DNA from: Bacteroides sp.
GTDB taxonomy: Bacteria; Bacteroidota; Bacteroidia; Bacteroidales; Muribaculaceae
Assembly (NCBI GenBank): GCA_014802325.1
Contig: JAAVCK010000009.1
Location: forward strand, 1 to 64,000
Direction of reading: 5' to 3'
Length of the DNA stretch: 64,000 bases
The position numbers were made by a program, and so were the translations under genes. Below the pieces are notes generated by a model, which did not search any database, was not told the origin of the DNA, and saw only the letters and a list, made by a program, of their open reading frames with translations. Positions 7,562 to 17,694 of the stretch are shown one piece after another; the stretch's first letter is position 1; every line of letters begins with the position of its first letter.

Positions 7562-8521
7562 ATGAAACTTAAGGCAATATTTCTGCTCACCATACTGAGC
7601 GCTCAGACACTTACCGCACGCAGTCAGACGGTGGATCCCATAAAGTATGGCAATATGGATTCATGGGTGACGCGTAATCTCCACGAAAGTGCAGTGATAG
7701 GGGGAAATGACAAGACAGTATATGAGATAGGCCCTTCCACTACCATCGAAGGCAACAAAGCTTATAACAATCTTGACGGATCGCCCTGGGCCACAAGTAA
7801 TGTATATGCCAAAGTATCGGGAGTCACCAAGACTTCAAATGCTATCTATCCCTTCGACAGAGCTAAAGGCAACAAAGCTGCCCGACTTACCACACAGATA
7901 GAACGTGTAAAAGTGCTCGGACTCATCAATATGGATGTGATGGTAGCAGGATCGATGTTTCTTGGCAAGATGCTCGAACCCGTATCCTCCACAAAAAAGC
8001 CATATTCGAAGATGGAGATGGGTGTTCCATATACCAAGCGTCCGTCGGCCGTAGTATTTGACTATAAGGTAGATATGCCCTCCGTAAATACGCGCGTGAA
8101 GTCGACAGGCTTCGGTAGCAAAAAAACTCTTCCCGGCCACGACAATGCAGTGGTGTTCATGTTTCTCCAGCGCAGATGGGAAGATGCCGACGGCAATATC
8201 CACGCTAAGCGTGTGGGCACAGCCGGCCGACTGTTTACCTCAGGAAGCGATTGGGTCAACGGATATAAACTACCGGTGATGTATGGCGACATCAGCCACT
8301 CGTCCACTTATGCGCCTTTCCTTGCACTCCGCAGCGGCGAAAATGCCTATTATGCGAAAAACTCCAAGGGCAAGATGGTACCGGTAATTGAAGAAGGCTG
8401 GGACGATGCCTCGGCTACACCCACACATATGGTGCTGATGTTTTCGGCAGGCAGCGGCGAGCCGTATGTGGGCACGGAAGGACTTACGCTCTATATCGAC
8501 AACGTAGGTCTGGCTCAATAA
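7562..8521 (+). CDS. PCMD-domain secreted protein
   Basis: A 319-residue protein with a signal peptide ending near TARSQ. The mature part matches the putative carbohydrate-metabolism (PCMD) domain of Bacteroidota: NMDSWVTR near the start, YPFDRAKGNKAARLTT, PSAVVFDYK, and a C-terminal LTLYIDNVGL beta-sandwich ending. Such domains are usually beta-sandwich, surface or periplasmic, and poorly characterised; glycan binding is suspected from other contexts. It is first in a rightward group with trmN (3-base gap) and the CPBP protease. A weak -7-like gaattttg lies at 7526-7533. The domain call is from recall of the family and the function is unknown. Confidence 0.75.
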   Translation: MKLKAIFLLTILSAQTLTARSQTVDPIKYGNMDSWVTRNLHESAVIGGNDKTVYEIGPSTTIEGNKAYNNLDGSPWATSNVYAKVSGVTKTSNAIYPFDRAKGNKAARLTTQIERVKVLGLINMDVMVAGSMFLGKMLEPVSSTKKPYSKMEMGVPYTKRPSAVVFDYKVDMPSVNTRVKSTGFGSKKTLPGHDNAVVFMFLQRRWEDADGNIHAKRVGTAGRLFTSGSDWVNGYKLPVMYGDISHSSTYAPFLALRSGENAYYAKNSKGKMVPVIEEGWDDASATPTHMVLMFSAGSGEPYVGTEGLTLYIDNVGLAQ

Positions 8522-8524
8522 TCC

Positions 8525-9220
8525 ATGTTTAAATTCAAGCAATTCACTATCGACGATACCCGCTGCGAAATGAAAGTGGGGACAGACAGTGTATTGCTCG
8601 GATCGTGGGTCGACGTCACTGGCGTCAGAAAAATTCTCGATGCCGGTTGCGGCTCGGGACTGCTGGCAATAATGGCAGCCCAACGGACTACCGACGCTAA
8701 GATTGATGCCATAGAATTTGACAGTAACGCTTTCAGCGACGCTTTAAATAATGTGGCTGATAGCGCTTTCTCCAACCGCATTAACGTAATATGCAGCGAC
8801 ATCGTTAACTACGATTTCGCATCGGCAAAGTATGATATGATAATTTCTAATCCGCCATTCTTCACCGAAAGCCTTCGCTCTCCATCATCAGGAAGAGCTG
8901 CATCACGCCACGAAGGAGAATTTGGCGTGGAGTGGCTGCTAAAGCATGCGTCACGTCTGCTTGACTCAGAAGGTTCGCTTGCATTCATAGCACCTGCATC
9001 GCGCGACGAGGAAATCACGTTTAAGATCGAGCTGTCCCGACTTCACATTCAGCGACACTGTGAAGTGATACCGGTAGCCGGACGACCGTCAAAACGCACC
9101 CTATGGCAGGTCTCTCCTACTCAAGGCGGTACACCGGCTTTCTCCACTCTGACGATACGTAATTCCGACGGCAGCTTGACTGACGAATATATTTCTTTAA
9201 CCTCCGAATTCTACTTATGA
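8525..9220 (+). CDS. trmN: tRNA1(Val) (adenine37-N6)-methyltransferase
   Basis: A 231-residue class I SAM-dependent methyltransferase that methylates N6 of A37 in tRNA-Val (E. coli YfiC/TrmN6). The N-terminal FKFKQF and MKVGTDSVLLGSW segment is characteristic. Motif I is DAGCGSGLLAI (39-49), and the amino-methyltransferase catalytic motif NPPFF is at 109-113. It begins 3 bases after the PCMD gene and ends overlapping the next start in ATGA, indicating translational coupling. Confidence 0.88.
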   Translation: MFKFKQFTIDDTRCEMKVGTDSVLLGSWVDVTGVRKILDAGCGSGLLAIMAAQRTTDAKIDAIEFDSNAFSDALNNVADSAFSNRINVICSDIVNYDFASAKYDMIISNPPFFTESLRSPSSGRAASRHEGEFGVEWLLKHASRLLDSEGSLAFIAPASRDEEITFKIELSRLHIQRHCEVIPVAGRPSKRTLWQVSPTQGGTPAFSTLTIRNSDGSLTDEYISLTSEFYL

Positions 9221-10095
9221 ACCATAATTTCCGGCCAGCCACTTCCCTGCTGCGTTTCAGCGCTGTAAAAGCAATATTTATCCTGCTGTGCTTAGCATTT
9301 TTCTTCATGTGCGTGCTTGGCATAGTATCTAATCTCCTACCTTCGCCACACTCCACACGTATCATGAGAGTGCTTTCTGTAGTTCAGGACGTGATGGTAT
9401 TTGTTTTGCCGGCAGCCATAATGGCTGTCATAGCTTCTCCGGTGCCGGGCAGGATACTTGAAATTGACCGCCGGCCTCCAATCATGTGGGTGCTTACCGG
9501 TATAATCGCGCTGCTGACATCAATGCCTGCATTGAATTTTATAGTGGAGTGGAACGAGAGCCTCACGCTTCCGGCATCGTTGCACTGGATGAAAGAGGCC
9601 GAGATGGTTGCGCAGAAATCCGTAGAGATACTTATGGGTGGCACGTCAGTAGCCGATCTCATCATGAATATACTCATCATAGGAGTACTTGCAGGAGTGA
9701 GCGAAGAAATATTCTTTCGAGGAGCTATCATGGGATGTCTGATGCAGACCCGTCTCAATAAGCACATAGCCATATGGCTGACAGGAATAATATTCAGTCT
9801 GTTTCACATGCAGATATTCGGCTTTGTTCCCCGCATGATATTAGGTGCATATTTCGGTTATCTTACGTGGTGGACAGGTTCGATTTGGGTGGCCGCATCT
9901 GTTCACGTGTTCAACAACTCACTCATAGTCATAGCCGAGTGGCTGACTAAATCAGGCATCATAACCTATGATATAAATCATGCAGGTTCGTCAAACTTCA
10001 TGTTGATTGTCGGTTCTGTCATCCTCACCGGCGGGATAATCCGTGCATCGCTTAAACATCTCGGTAAAACTACGGATGCCGACAACGCTGACTGA
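9217..10095 (+). CDS. CPBP-family intramembrane glutamic endopeptidase
   Basis: A 292-residue membrane protein of the CPBP/Abi (Rce1-like) protease family. Hydrophobic segments span nearly the whole chain. Family motifs are present in order: SEEIFFRG (Glu163-Glu164...Arg168), FSLFHMQ (His197), and SVHVFNN (His230 and Asn233/Asn234). It overlaps trmN by 4 bases. Members cleave prenylated or other membrane peptides, and in some bacteria act in bacteriocin self-immunity. No bacteriocin gene is seen here, so the substrate is unknown. Confidence 0.87.
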   Translation: MNHNFRPATSLLRFSAVKAIFILLCLAFFFMCVLGIVSNLLPSPHSTRIMRVLSVVQDVMVFVLPAAIMAVIASPVPGRILEIDRRPPIMWVLTGIIALLTSMPALNFIVEWNESLTLPASLHWMKEAEMVAQKSVEILMGGTSVADLIMNILIIGVLAGVSEEIFFRGAIMGCLMQTRLNKHIAIWLTGIIFSLFHMQIFGFVPRMILGAYFGYLTWWTGSIWVAASVHVFNNSLIVIAEWLTKSGIITYDINHAGSSNFMLIVGSVILTGGIIRASLKHLGKTTDADNAD

Positions 10096-10150
10096 TGGCA
10101 GCGTTGCCGGCATCCGGCAATAATCAGATTCAAATCGTTCACACGATAAC

Positions 10151-10858
10151 TCAGCGGGCAGCTTCAGCCTCCGGGGCTATGAGCTTGTAGCCCTTACCGT
10201 GGATATTGATGATTTCAATTGAAGGATCGTCTTTCAAATGCTTGCGCAGCTTGGTGATATAGACGTCCATCGAGCGGGCGTTAAAGTAATTGTCGTCAAT
10301 CCAGATGGTCTTAAGAGCGAAGTTACGCTCAAGTATCTCATTGACGTGCGCGCAAAGCAGATTGAGAAGTTCGCTTTCCTTGGTAGTAAGCTTAGTCACC
10401 TTATCGTCAATCATCAACACCTGCTTCTGAGTGTCGAAAGTAAACTTGCCAATCTTATAGATAGTGATTTCCTTACCCTTCTTGCCTTTCACGCGGCGAA
10501 GAATCGCCTCGATACGAAACACGAGTTCCTCCATCGAGAAAGGCTTGGTGATATAGTCGTCGGCACCAATTTTGAAACCTTCGAGAATATCTTCCTTTAA
10601 GGATTTGGCGGTAAGGAAGATGATAGGTATCTCGGAGTTGACAGTGCGGATTTCCTGTGCGAGAGCGAATCCATCCTTCTTAGGCATCATCACATCGAGC
10701 ACACACAGATCATATTTGCCTTTAAGCAGGGCTTTATAGCCGCTGTCACCGTCGGCGAAGAGGTCGGCGTTGAAACCTTTGGCCTGCAGATACTCACGGA
10801 GAAGCATGCCCAGGTTCTCGTCATCCTCACATAATAATATGCGCAAACGTTCTTCCAT
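10151..10858 (-). CDS. rprY: Response regulator RprY (OmpR family)
   Basis: A 235-residue two-component response regulator. The receiver domain (1-120) carries the acidic pocket Glu11-Asp12-Asp13 and phospho-acceptor Asp55 in LDVMMPKKDG, and a winged-helix DNA-binding domain fills the rest (LTTKESELLNLL, RSMDVYITKLRKHLKDD, IHGKGYKL). The sequence closely resembles Bacteroides RprY as I recall it. It lies 6 bases downstream of its kinase gene rprX. RprY has been tied to redox and sodium-related targets in relatives; targets here are not visible. Confidence 0.92.
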   Translation of the reverse strand: MEERLRILLCEDDENLGMLLREYLQAKGFNADLFADGDSGYKALLKGKYDLCVLDVMMPKKDGFALAQEIRTVNSEIPIIFLTAKSLKEDILEGFKIGADDYITKPFSMEELVFRIEAILRRVKGKKGKEITIYKIGKFTFDTQKQVLMIDDKVTKLTTKESELLNLLCAHVNEILERNFALKTIWIDDNYFNARSMDVYITKLRKHLKDDPSIEIINIHGKGYKLIAPEAEAAR

Positions 10859-10864
10859 AATTTT

Positions 10865-12367
10865 CTAATTTTTAGTTATTGGTAATATTATTGTAAATTT
10901 CGTTCCTATGTTATATTCACTCTCTACCGAAATCTCTCCACCGAGCTCGGTTACCATCTTCTTGACGTATGCAAGTCCGAGTCCGAAACCTTTCACATCG
11001 TGAAGATTGCCTGTCGACACCCGATAGAATTTTTCAAAGATACGCTTCTGATCTTCGCGTTTTATACCGATACCGTTGTCAGTGACCGATATGGAGATAC
11101 CCTCCTTGCCGCGGTAGGTGACATTTTTAGTCAATATATCGAGCCGCAGTGACACATCTTCTCTTCGATATTTCACGGCGTTGTCAAGGAGGTTGAATAT
11201 AACGTTCGTAAAGTGCATTTCGTCCACTCTGATGTCGGCATCCTCAGCATCGAGGGCTGCTTCGATCTTACCGCCATACTTCTCAACTTTAAGTTTGAAC
11301 GTATTGGCAATATTGGCGATTACGATATTGGCATCGACATCTGTGAGCTTAAGAGTAGCCTTCTGTCTGTCGAACATCGACATCTGGAGCACTTTTTCTA
11401 CCTGAAATCTCAATCGCTTGGTCTCGTCGTTGATCACAGTGGAAATGTGGCCGAGCATTGACGGTGATTTCAGCACAGCATTGTCGTTAAGCATCTGCGC
11501 CGCAAGCGATATGGTGGAAATAGGAGTCTTGAATTCGTGGGTCATGTTGTTGATGAAGTCATTTTTCATCTCTGTCAACTTCTTCTGACGGAATGCAAGT
11601 ATAATAGTGCAAAGGAATGTCACCAGAAGGATAAAAGTGAATATAAACGACGGTATCATGAACCTCACCGAATCAAAAATATAATCAGCCTTGGTAGGAA
11701 AGAATACCTTAAGGTAGTGCATCTTGTTTTTCGGATCGTTCGGAAAAAGGGTCTGCGTGAACATATTGTCATAACCCTTCTGATCGTGAGCGAATCCGGC
11801 TGTCTTATACACCTCGGCCCCGGCACGGTTGACCACCGCAAATTCAAACGGACGATCAAGGCCGTTGTTTTCCAGTTCGGACTTCATGTAGCTCGAAACG
11901 AGAGCCGAGTCGGCACGCTCGTATATCGGACGATTGCTCGACTGATTAAGTATATTAAGTATCACCTCATCAAGCAGCCCTTTCTGATACAGATACTGGC
12001 CGCGGATAAGGTCACGATACGAGAGATACTGGTCGCTACCCTGCTTCTTGACATCGCTTTTGAGCGTCAGGTCGAAGTTTATGCCCTCCGGAGTGGTGAA
12101 GTTGGAACTAATGCTCACCGTGCCGTCGAGATTGGTGCGGGGATAGAAACGACTTTCGATACGTGCGGCATCTTCTTCAAGATAATATTTCGTTTCGTTT
12201 TGTTCGAGTCGGGTGACTACGGCATAAAGGCTGCGCTTCACGCCCTCCGAGAACTGATCGTCGCGCATCTGGATCATGTTTCTTAAATACATGATCTGAA
12301 CGTAGAGGAGCCCAGAGAACGTCAAAGCCATTATTATAGTCAGAAACCAGATAGTAGACTTTTTCAT
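10865..12367 (-). CDS. rprX: Sensor histidine kinase RprX
   Basis: A 500-residue inner-membrane kinase. Membrane segments near residues 8-28 and 236-259 enclose a periplasmic sensor domain. Then come the HisKA dimerisation domain with phospho-acceptor His277 in MTHEFKTPIST, and the HATPase_c domain with NLLDNAVKY, DNGIGI and GFGLGLAYVK boxes. It heads a two-gene operon with rprY. A -7 TATTTTTG (12459-12466, minus strand) lies about 90 bases upstream. The signal sensed is unknown. Confidence 0.92.
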   Translation of the reverse strand: MKKSTIWFLTIIMALTFSGLLYVQIMYLRNMIQMRDDQFSEGVKRSLYAVVTRLEQNETKYYLEEDAARIESRFYPRTNLDGTVSISSNFTTPEGINFDLTLKSDVKKQGSDQYLSYRDLIRGQYLYQKGLLDEVILNILNQSSNRPIYERADSALVSSYMKSELENNGLDRPFEFAVVNRAGAEVYKTAGFAHDQKGYDNMFTQTLFPNDPKNKMHYLKVFFPTKADYIFDSVRFMIPSFIFTFILLVTFLCTIILAFRQKKLTEMKNDFINNMTHEFKTPISTISLAAQMLNDNAVLKSPSMLGHISTVINDETKRLRFQVEKVLQMSMFDRQKATLKLTDVDANIVIANIANTFKLKVEKYGGKIEAALDAEDADIRVDEMHFTNVIFNLLDNAVKYRREDVSLRLDILTKNVTYRGKEGISISVTDNGIGIKREDQKRIFEKFYRVSTGNLHDVKGFGLGLAYVKKMVTELGGEISVESEYNIGTKFTIILPITKN

Positions 12368-12458
12368 CTTATGCCGATTATATTAGCAGAGTTATTTATT
12401 GCCGTAAGTTTAATTAATATTATCTTAATTTGTTAACAATTAAAATCGCTAAATGTTG

Positions 12459-12466
12459 CAAAAATA
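12459..12466 (-). promoter_or_regulatory. -7 promoter element of rprXY
   Basis: TATTTTTG on the minus strand matches TAnnTTTG and would give a leader of about 85 bases before rprX. The intergenic region 12368-12596 is very AT-rich. Confidence 0.45.
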
Positions 12467-12545
12467 TTCAAAAATCAATTTTCGTTTTAACATATAACGT
12501 CAAAATTAACATAAAATTGTGAATACCACAAATCGAATAACAAAA

Positions 12546-12577
12546 TTTGCACACGCGGGGGAAATTTGTTAAATTCG
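12546..12577 (+). promoter_or_regulatory. Promoter of folP-dacA
   Basis: A -33 TTTG at 12546-12549, a 20-base spacer, and a -7 TAAATTCG at 12570-12577 (one mismatch to TAnnTTTG). The predicted start near 12583 leaves a 14-base leader to the ATG at 12597. Confidence 0.55.
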
Positions 12578-12596
12578 CGAAAAGATTCAACTCTAT

Positions 12597-13457
12597 ATGT
12601 TTACTCCGTTTTCATTAAATCTTCGCGGACGATTGATGCAATTCGAGCGTCCGGCGGTGATGGGTATACTGAACATTACCCCCGACTCTTTCTATGCCTC
12701 AAGTCGCGCCACGGCTGATCTCGATATAGCTCGGCGCGTAGAGTCAATGATTCAGGATGGAGCGGATATATTAGATGTGGGAGCCTGCTCTACCCGACCG
12801 GGTGCCGATGTTGTTACTGCCGATGAAGAGTTGGCACGCCTACGCCACGGTCTGGAGATTCTCCGCAGGGTCAGCCCGGATATACCCGTTTCTGTAGACA
12901 CATTCCGCAGCCGAGTGGCTGCCATAGCGGTGGAAGAATGTGGTGCGGACATTATCAACGATATATCGGGTGGTGAAGCTGACGGTGAGATGTTTGACAC
13001 CGTGTCACTCCTACATGTGCCATACATCATGATGCATATGCGTGGGACGCCCGAAACCATGCAGCGACTTACGGATTACACAGATGTGGTGGCGGAAGTG
13101 GCAGAATGGCTTCAGCGGCGTGTGCGCGAATTGTCGCTGCGTGGAGTGAGCGACGTGATAGTAGACCCCGGACTCGGATTTGCCAAGACTGTCGGCCAAA
13201 ACTATTCGCTGCTCGGCTGCACCGAGATTATCGGCGACATCACGGGCAAACCCGTTCTTATAGGCCTGTCAAGAAAATCCATGATAACCAAGCCGCTCGG
13301 CATCACGGCCGATGAAGCCCTCGCTCCCACTACAGCTCTCAACCTTTATGCTCTCCGTCAGGGCGCATCCATTATCCGTGTGCACGATGTGAAAGAAGGT
13401 CGCATGGCCGTGGAGTTAAACGAATTGTTAAACGGTAATTCTATTTTCAATGATTAA
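12597..13457 (+). CDS. folP: Dihydropteroate synthase
   Basis: A 286-residue TIM-barrel enzyme that joins p-aminobenzoate to dihydropterin pyrophosphate in folate synthesis; the family is the sulfonamide target. Signatures are MGILNITPDSFY, DGADILDVGACSTRPGA, a VSVDTFRS strand, DIINDISGG, MMHMRGTPETMQ, DPGLGFAKT and LIGLSRKSM. The length is typical. Its end overlaps the dacA start by 8 bases, a linkage that is common in Bacteroidota. Confidence 0.95.
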   Translation: MFTPFSLNLRGRLMQFERPAVMGILNITPDSFYASSRATADLDIARRVESMIQDGADILDVGACSTRPGADVVTADEELARLRHGLEILRRVSPDIPVSVDTFRSRVAAIAVEECGADIINDISGGEADGEMFDTVSLLHVPYIMMHMRGTPETMQRLTDYTDVVAEVAEWLQRRVRELSLRGVSDVIVDPGLGFAKTVGQNYSLLGCTEIIGDITGKPVLIGLSRKSMITKPLGITADEALAPTTALNLYALRQGASIIRVHDVKEGRMAVELNELLNGNSIFND

Positions 13458-14235
13458 TATTGGCATACGCGATATTTTCGACATCGCTATTGTTGCGTTG
13501 CTGCTGTTTTATCTCTACAAGATAATGAAAGAGAGCGGCACCCTGAATATTTTTTTCGGTGTGCTGTCATTTATTGTGGTATGGGTGATAACGTCGCAGA
13601 TACTTGAGTTAAAACTAATCGGTTCGATTCTCGATCAGTTCATGGGTATCGGGCTGCTTGTGCTGGTGATTCTTTTCCAGGATCAGATCAAGCGCTTTCT
13701 CGTGGCCCTCGGCGACCACAAGCGATGGCACTTCATGAAAAAACTCTTTCACCACAACATTCATTCCGGTCAGGACCGCACACGCAAGGAAGTACTCCCT
13801 ATAGTGTATGCCTGTATGAGCATGTCGAAGTCACGTACCGGCGCTCTAATTGTAATTGCCCGAGAAATGCCGCTCGAACACTATGAAAAGTCAGGCGACA
13901 TAATTGACGCCGACATCAATACCCGACTGATTGAGAACATATTTTTTAAAAATTCTCCGCTCCACGACGGCGCTATGATCGTCGACAAAGGCCGCATCAT
14001 GGCCGCCGGATGTATTCTTCCGGTGAGCCACGACCGTAACGTGCCCCGATCGCTCGGTCTCCGCCACCGATCCGCACTCGGTATTGCTCAGGCCACCGAT
14101 GCTTTTGCCATAGTGGTATCGGAAGAGACGGGTAATATTTCAGTAGCATATCGCGGCGCACTATCCACACGTCTTTCTTCTGCCGACCTCGAACAGCGAC
14201 TTTGCCAGGCCATGAACGTGGAAGAAACCAAGTAA
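13450..14235 (+). CDS. dacA: Diadenylate cyclase (CdaA type)
   Basis: A 261-residue membrane-anchored enzyme that makes c-di-AMP from two ATP. Three N-terminal membrane helices (about residues 10-75) are followed by the DAC domain with the catalytic DGA (173-175) and RHR (205-207) motifs, and SEETG at 224-228. It overlaps folP by 8 bases, so translation is likely coupled. In Firmicutes the partner CdaR (YbbR-like) is adjacent; here the YbbR-like gene lies far away at 61953. The role in osmolyte and potassium control is inferred from other phyla. Confidence 0.93.
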   Translation: MINIGIRDIFDIAIVALLLFYLYKIMKESGTLNIFFGVLSFIVVWVITSQILELKLIGSILDQFMGIGLLVLVILFQDQIKRFLVALGDHKRWHFMKKLFHHNIHSGQDRTRKEVLPIVYACMSMSKSRTGALIVIAREMPLEHYEKSGDIIDADINTRLIENIFFKNSPLHDGAMIVDKGRIMAAGCILPVSHDRNVPRSLGLRHRSALGIAQATDAFAIVVSEETGNISVAYRGALSTRLSSADLEQRLCQAMNVEETK

Positions 14236-14253
14236 TACCATAACTCAAAAAAT

Positions 14254-14289
14254 AATACCCGCGCACCGGATATCCGATACGCGGGTATT
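14254..14289. terminator. Bidirectional terminator between dacA and secA
   Basis: A 10-bp stem aatacccgcg (14254-14263) pairs with cgcgggtatt (14280-14289) and is followed by a T-rich run on the plus strand and an A-rich run on the other side. It lies between convergent genes and can end both transcripts. Confidence 0.75.
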
Positions 14290-14314
14290 TATTTTGACAT
14301 ACAGTATCTCTTTA

Positions 14315-17300
14315 TCAGAGACCCTTTCCGTGGCAATTCTTGTATTTCTTACCCGAACCGCAAGGACAGGGATCATTACGGTTGATACGGGGACCGACCT
14401 TTACAGGCTGTGTACGCTGCTGAGTCTGCGGACGCGAGGCTGCTTCACGCTGAGCGGCCTCTCCGGGAAGATTTTCACGCGATGCCTGATATTTTGAATA
14501 GTCATTAGGACGTTCGGGCATGGCTCGCTTCACTTCGGGAGCAGCGGGGGCAGCCTGCTCCTCTTCGCTCACGCGGGGCTGCGGGATGTAGATATGTCCG
14601 CGCATCAGTGTGGCCATAGTCTTTTCGTTGAGCGTGTTGAGCATCTGCTCAAACAAGTGGAACGATTCAACCTTGTAGATCACAAGCGGGTCTTTCTGTT
14701 CGTACGATGCATTCTGCACACTCTGACGCAGCTGATCGAGTTCACGCAGGTGCTCTTTCCAGAGTTCGTCGATAGTAACGAGGAGCACGGCTTTGTGCCA
14801 TTCCTTTACTATAGTCTTGCATCCTGAATCGTATGCCTCCTTGAGATCAACCACAAGATTGTAAAAACGCTTTCCGTCGGTCATAGGCACGGCTATGCGC
14901 CCATCCATTCCGCGATTTTCCACACAGTCGTTGATGACCGGAAGAGCAATCTCAATAATATTGGCCGACTTGCGGTCAAATGCCTCGATAGCGGCAGTAT
15001 GGATTTTCTCTATGGCATCTTCCTTATCAAGCGAGCGGTATTCTTCGGCAGTAAACGGCACTTCTATAGTCAGAGTCTTGAAGAGTTCGAGTGCAAGGTC
15101 ATCGTATTCGGCAGGACCGTAGAGATTCACAAGATTCTCTATCAGATCCCACATCATGTTAGCGATGTCAATGCCTATACGTTCACCGTTGAGTGCATGG
15201 TTTCGACGGTTGTAGATATACGTACGCTGCTTGTTCATTACATCGTCATACTCCAGCAGACGCTTACGGATACCGAAGTTATTTTCCTCGACACGCACCT
15301 GTGCATTTCCGATAGCTTTTCTCATAAGTCCGCTATCAATCTGTTCACCTTCTTCAAGACCCATGCTGTCGAGCATCTTCTTGATACGGTCAGAGGCAAA
15401 GAGGCGCATGAGCTGATCTTCAAACGACACAAAGAATACCGATGAACCCGGGTCACCCTGACGACCCGCACGACCACGCAACTGATTGTCGACGCGGCGT
15501 GACTCATGGCGTTCCGTACCGATGATGGCAAGACCGCCGGCCTCTTTAACTTCCGGGGTCAGCTTAATGTCGGTACCACGTCCGGCCATATTGGTGGCTA
15601 TGGTCACCATACCTTTCTTACCGGCTTGGGCCACAACTTCGGCTTCCTTCTGGTGGAGTTTGGCATTAAGCACGTTGTGGGGTATGTGACGCAGGTCAAG
15701 CATACGGCTGAGGAGCTGAGAGATTTCCACCGAAGTCGTACCCACCAGTACCGGACGGCCAGCCTTGACCATTTCCTCGATTTCCTCGATTACAGCAGCA
15801 TACTTTTCTTTTTTCGTCTTATAGATACGATCGCCGAGATCGTTACGTGCTATAGGCTTGTTGGTGGGGATGGTCACCACATCAAGTTTATAGATGTCCC
15901 AAAACTCGCCGGCTTCCGTCTCAGCCGTACCGGTCATACCGGCCAGCTTATGATACATTCTGAAGTAATTCTGGAGAGTGATGGTGGCGAATGTCTGCGT
16001 GGCAGCTTCCACTTTCACACCCTCCTTGGCCTCGATAGCCTGATGGAGTCCGTCGCTGTAGCGTCGACCTTCCATGATACGGCCGGTCTGCTCGTCGACA
16101 ATCTTGATTTTGCCATCGTCTATCACATACTCCACATCTTTCTCAAACAATGTATATGCCTTAAGAAGCTGAGTCACCGTGTGAACACGCTCTGCCTTAA
16201 TAGCATAATCCTGCATCAGGCGATCTTTCTCAGCCTGACGGGCAGCGGGGTCAGTGATATTTTCTGTTGCCGAGAGAAGCGAAGCTATGTCGGGAAGCAC
16301 GAAGAAATCGGGGTCGTCGCTCTTACCGGTGAGTTCATCTATACCTTTATCTGTCAGATCCACGCTACGGTTTTTCTCGTCGATTACGAAATAGAGCGGA
16401 TCTGTTACGGTAGGCATCTCGCGGTTATTGTCCTGCATATAATATGCTTCCGTCTCAAGGAGTACACTCTTCATACCCTCTTGCGAAAGCATCTTGATAA
16501 GAGCGCCGTATTTCGGGAAACCTTTATATGCACGGTAGAGCAGCAGTGCGCCCTCTTTCTTGACCTCCTTGTCCTCACTGGCGAGCTTTGTACGGGCTTC
16601 TGACAGAATACGGGTCACAAGGCGGCGCTGAGCCTCCACGACTTTCTCCACGTTAGGCTTGAACTGATCGAAGAGCTGATCATCGCCCTTAGCCACAGGT
16701 CCGGAAATAATGAGAGGTGTACGGGCATCGTCGATAAGCACGGAGTCAACCTCGTCGACAATCGCATAGTAGTGCTTGCGCTGCACTTTGTCGGCAGGAG
16801 TCATAGCCATATTGTCGCGCAGATAGTCAAAGCCAAACTCATTGTTTGTACCGAATGTAATGTCACAATCGTAGGCTTTGCGACGGGCCGGCGTGTTGGG
16901 CTGATGTTTGTCGATACAGTCGACTGTAGAGCCGTGGAACATATAAAGCGGACCCATCCATTCGGAGTCACGCTTTGACAGATAGTCGTTCACGGTGACC
17001 ACATGCACACCGCGACCCGAGAGCGAACGCAGGAATACTGGAAGTGTAGCCACGAGTGTCTTACCTTCACCGGTCATCATCTCGGCAATCTTACCCTGTT
17101 CGAGCACCACGCCGCCTATCAGCTGCACGCGGTAGTGCACCATATCCCACTTTATTTCATTACCGCCGGCCATCCAGTGATTGGTATAGATGGCCTTGTC
17201 ACCTTCGATTCTCACGAAGTCCTTACCCTGAGCGGCAAGCTCACGGTCAAGAGCCGAAGCCGTGACTTCCACGGTCTCGTTGGCGGCAAATCGGGCTGCG

Positions 17301-17650
17301 GTTTCGCGCACGGCTGCAAACACTACGGGAAGATGCTCTTCAAGTTTATGCTCGATGATGTCAAGCATTTCCTTGTCATTCTTGTCGATCTTATCCCAAA
17401 GGGGCTGACGCTGATCGAAAGGTAGTTCTTCCACATCCACACGAATCTGGGCATTCTCCTCTTCGAGGGGTGCTACAGCGGAGCGGATATCTTCTCTTAC
17501 TGCGGTAATGCGGGCGCGGAGTTCGTCGTTGGAGAGCTGCTTCATTTCGTCAGCAAGAGTCTCGATTTTTTTGATTACCGGCTCTATTTCCTTGAGGTCG
17601 CGCTGCGACTTATTACCGAAAATTTTAGTTATAAATGATAAAAATGACAT
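14315..17650 (-). CDS. secA: Preprotein translocase ATPase SecA
   Basis: A 1,111-residue motor that pushes unfolded preproteins through SecYEG using ATP. The Walker A motif MTGEGKT lies at about 192-198, the DEAD-type box [10 protein letters not shown] follows, then [31 protein letters not shown], and the C-terminal zinc SEC-C motif [16 protein letters not shown]. The extra length over the ~900 residues of E. coli is normal for Bacteroidota. It follows the phosphatase-family gene by 44 bases on the same strand, so it may be read from the same long transcript. Confidence 0.97.
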   Translation of the reverse strand: MSFLSFITKIFGNKSQRDLKEIEPVIKKIETLADEMKQLSNDELRARITAVREDIRSAVAPLEEENAQIRVDVEELPFDQRQPLWDKIDKNDKEMLDIIEHKLEEHLPVVFAAVRETAARFAANETVEVTASALDRELAAQGKDFVRIEGDKAIYTNHWMAGGNEIKWDMVHYRVQLIGGVVLEQGKIAEMMTGEGKTLVATLPVFLRSLSGRGVHVVTVNDYLSKRDSEWMGPLYMFHGSTVDCIDKHQPNTPARRKAYDCDITFGTNNEFGFDYLRDNMAMTPADKVQRKHYYAIVDEVDSVLIDDARTPLIISGPVAKGDDQLFDQFKPNVEKVVEAQRRLVTRILSEARTKLASEDKEVKKEGALLLYRAYKGFPKYGALIKMLSQEGMKSVLLETEAYYMQDNNREMPTVTDPLYFVIDEKNRSVDLTDKGIDELTGKSDDPDFFVLPDIASLLSATENITDPAARQAEKDRLMQDYAIKAERVHTVTQLLKAYTLFEKDVEYVIDDGKIKIVDEQTGRIMEGRRYSDGLHQAIEAKEGVKVEAATQTFATITLQNYFRMYHKLAGMTGTAETEAGEFWDIYKLDVVTIPTNKPIARNDLGDRIYKTKKEKYAAVIEEIEEMVKAGRPVLVGTTSVEISQLLSRMLDLRHIPHNVLNAKLHQKEAEVVAQAGKKGMVTIATNMAGRGTDIKLTPEVKEAGGLAIIGTERHESRRVDNQLRGRAGRQGDPGSSVFFVSFEDQLMRLFASDRIKKMLDSMGLEEGEQIDSGLMRKAIGNAQVRVEENNFGIRKRLLEYDDVMNKQRTYIYNRRNHALNGERIGIDIANMMWDLIENLVNLYGPAEYDDLALELFKTLTIEVPFTAEEYRSLDKEDAIEKIHTAAIEAFDRKSANIIEIALPVINDCVENRGMDGRIAVPMTDGKRFYNLVVDLKEAYDSGCKTIVKEWHKAVLLVTIDELWKEHLRELDQLRQSVQNASYEQKDPLVIYKVESFHLFEQMLNTLNEKTMATLMRGHIYIPQPRVSEEEQAAPAAPEVKRAMPERPNDYSKYQASRENLPGEAAQREAASRPQTQQRTQPVKVGPRINRNDPCPCGSGKKYKNCHGKGL

Positions 17651-17694
17651 ATATGGATTATTCTTTTTTCAAAAAATGATTTAACAGGATTCGT

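Noticed and set aside
14999-16603. Long open frames on the strand opposite secA
   Set aside because: They are antisense shadows of a well-conserved gene, rich in residues unlike known proteins, with no promoter or start context.
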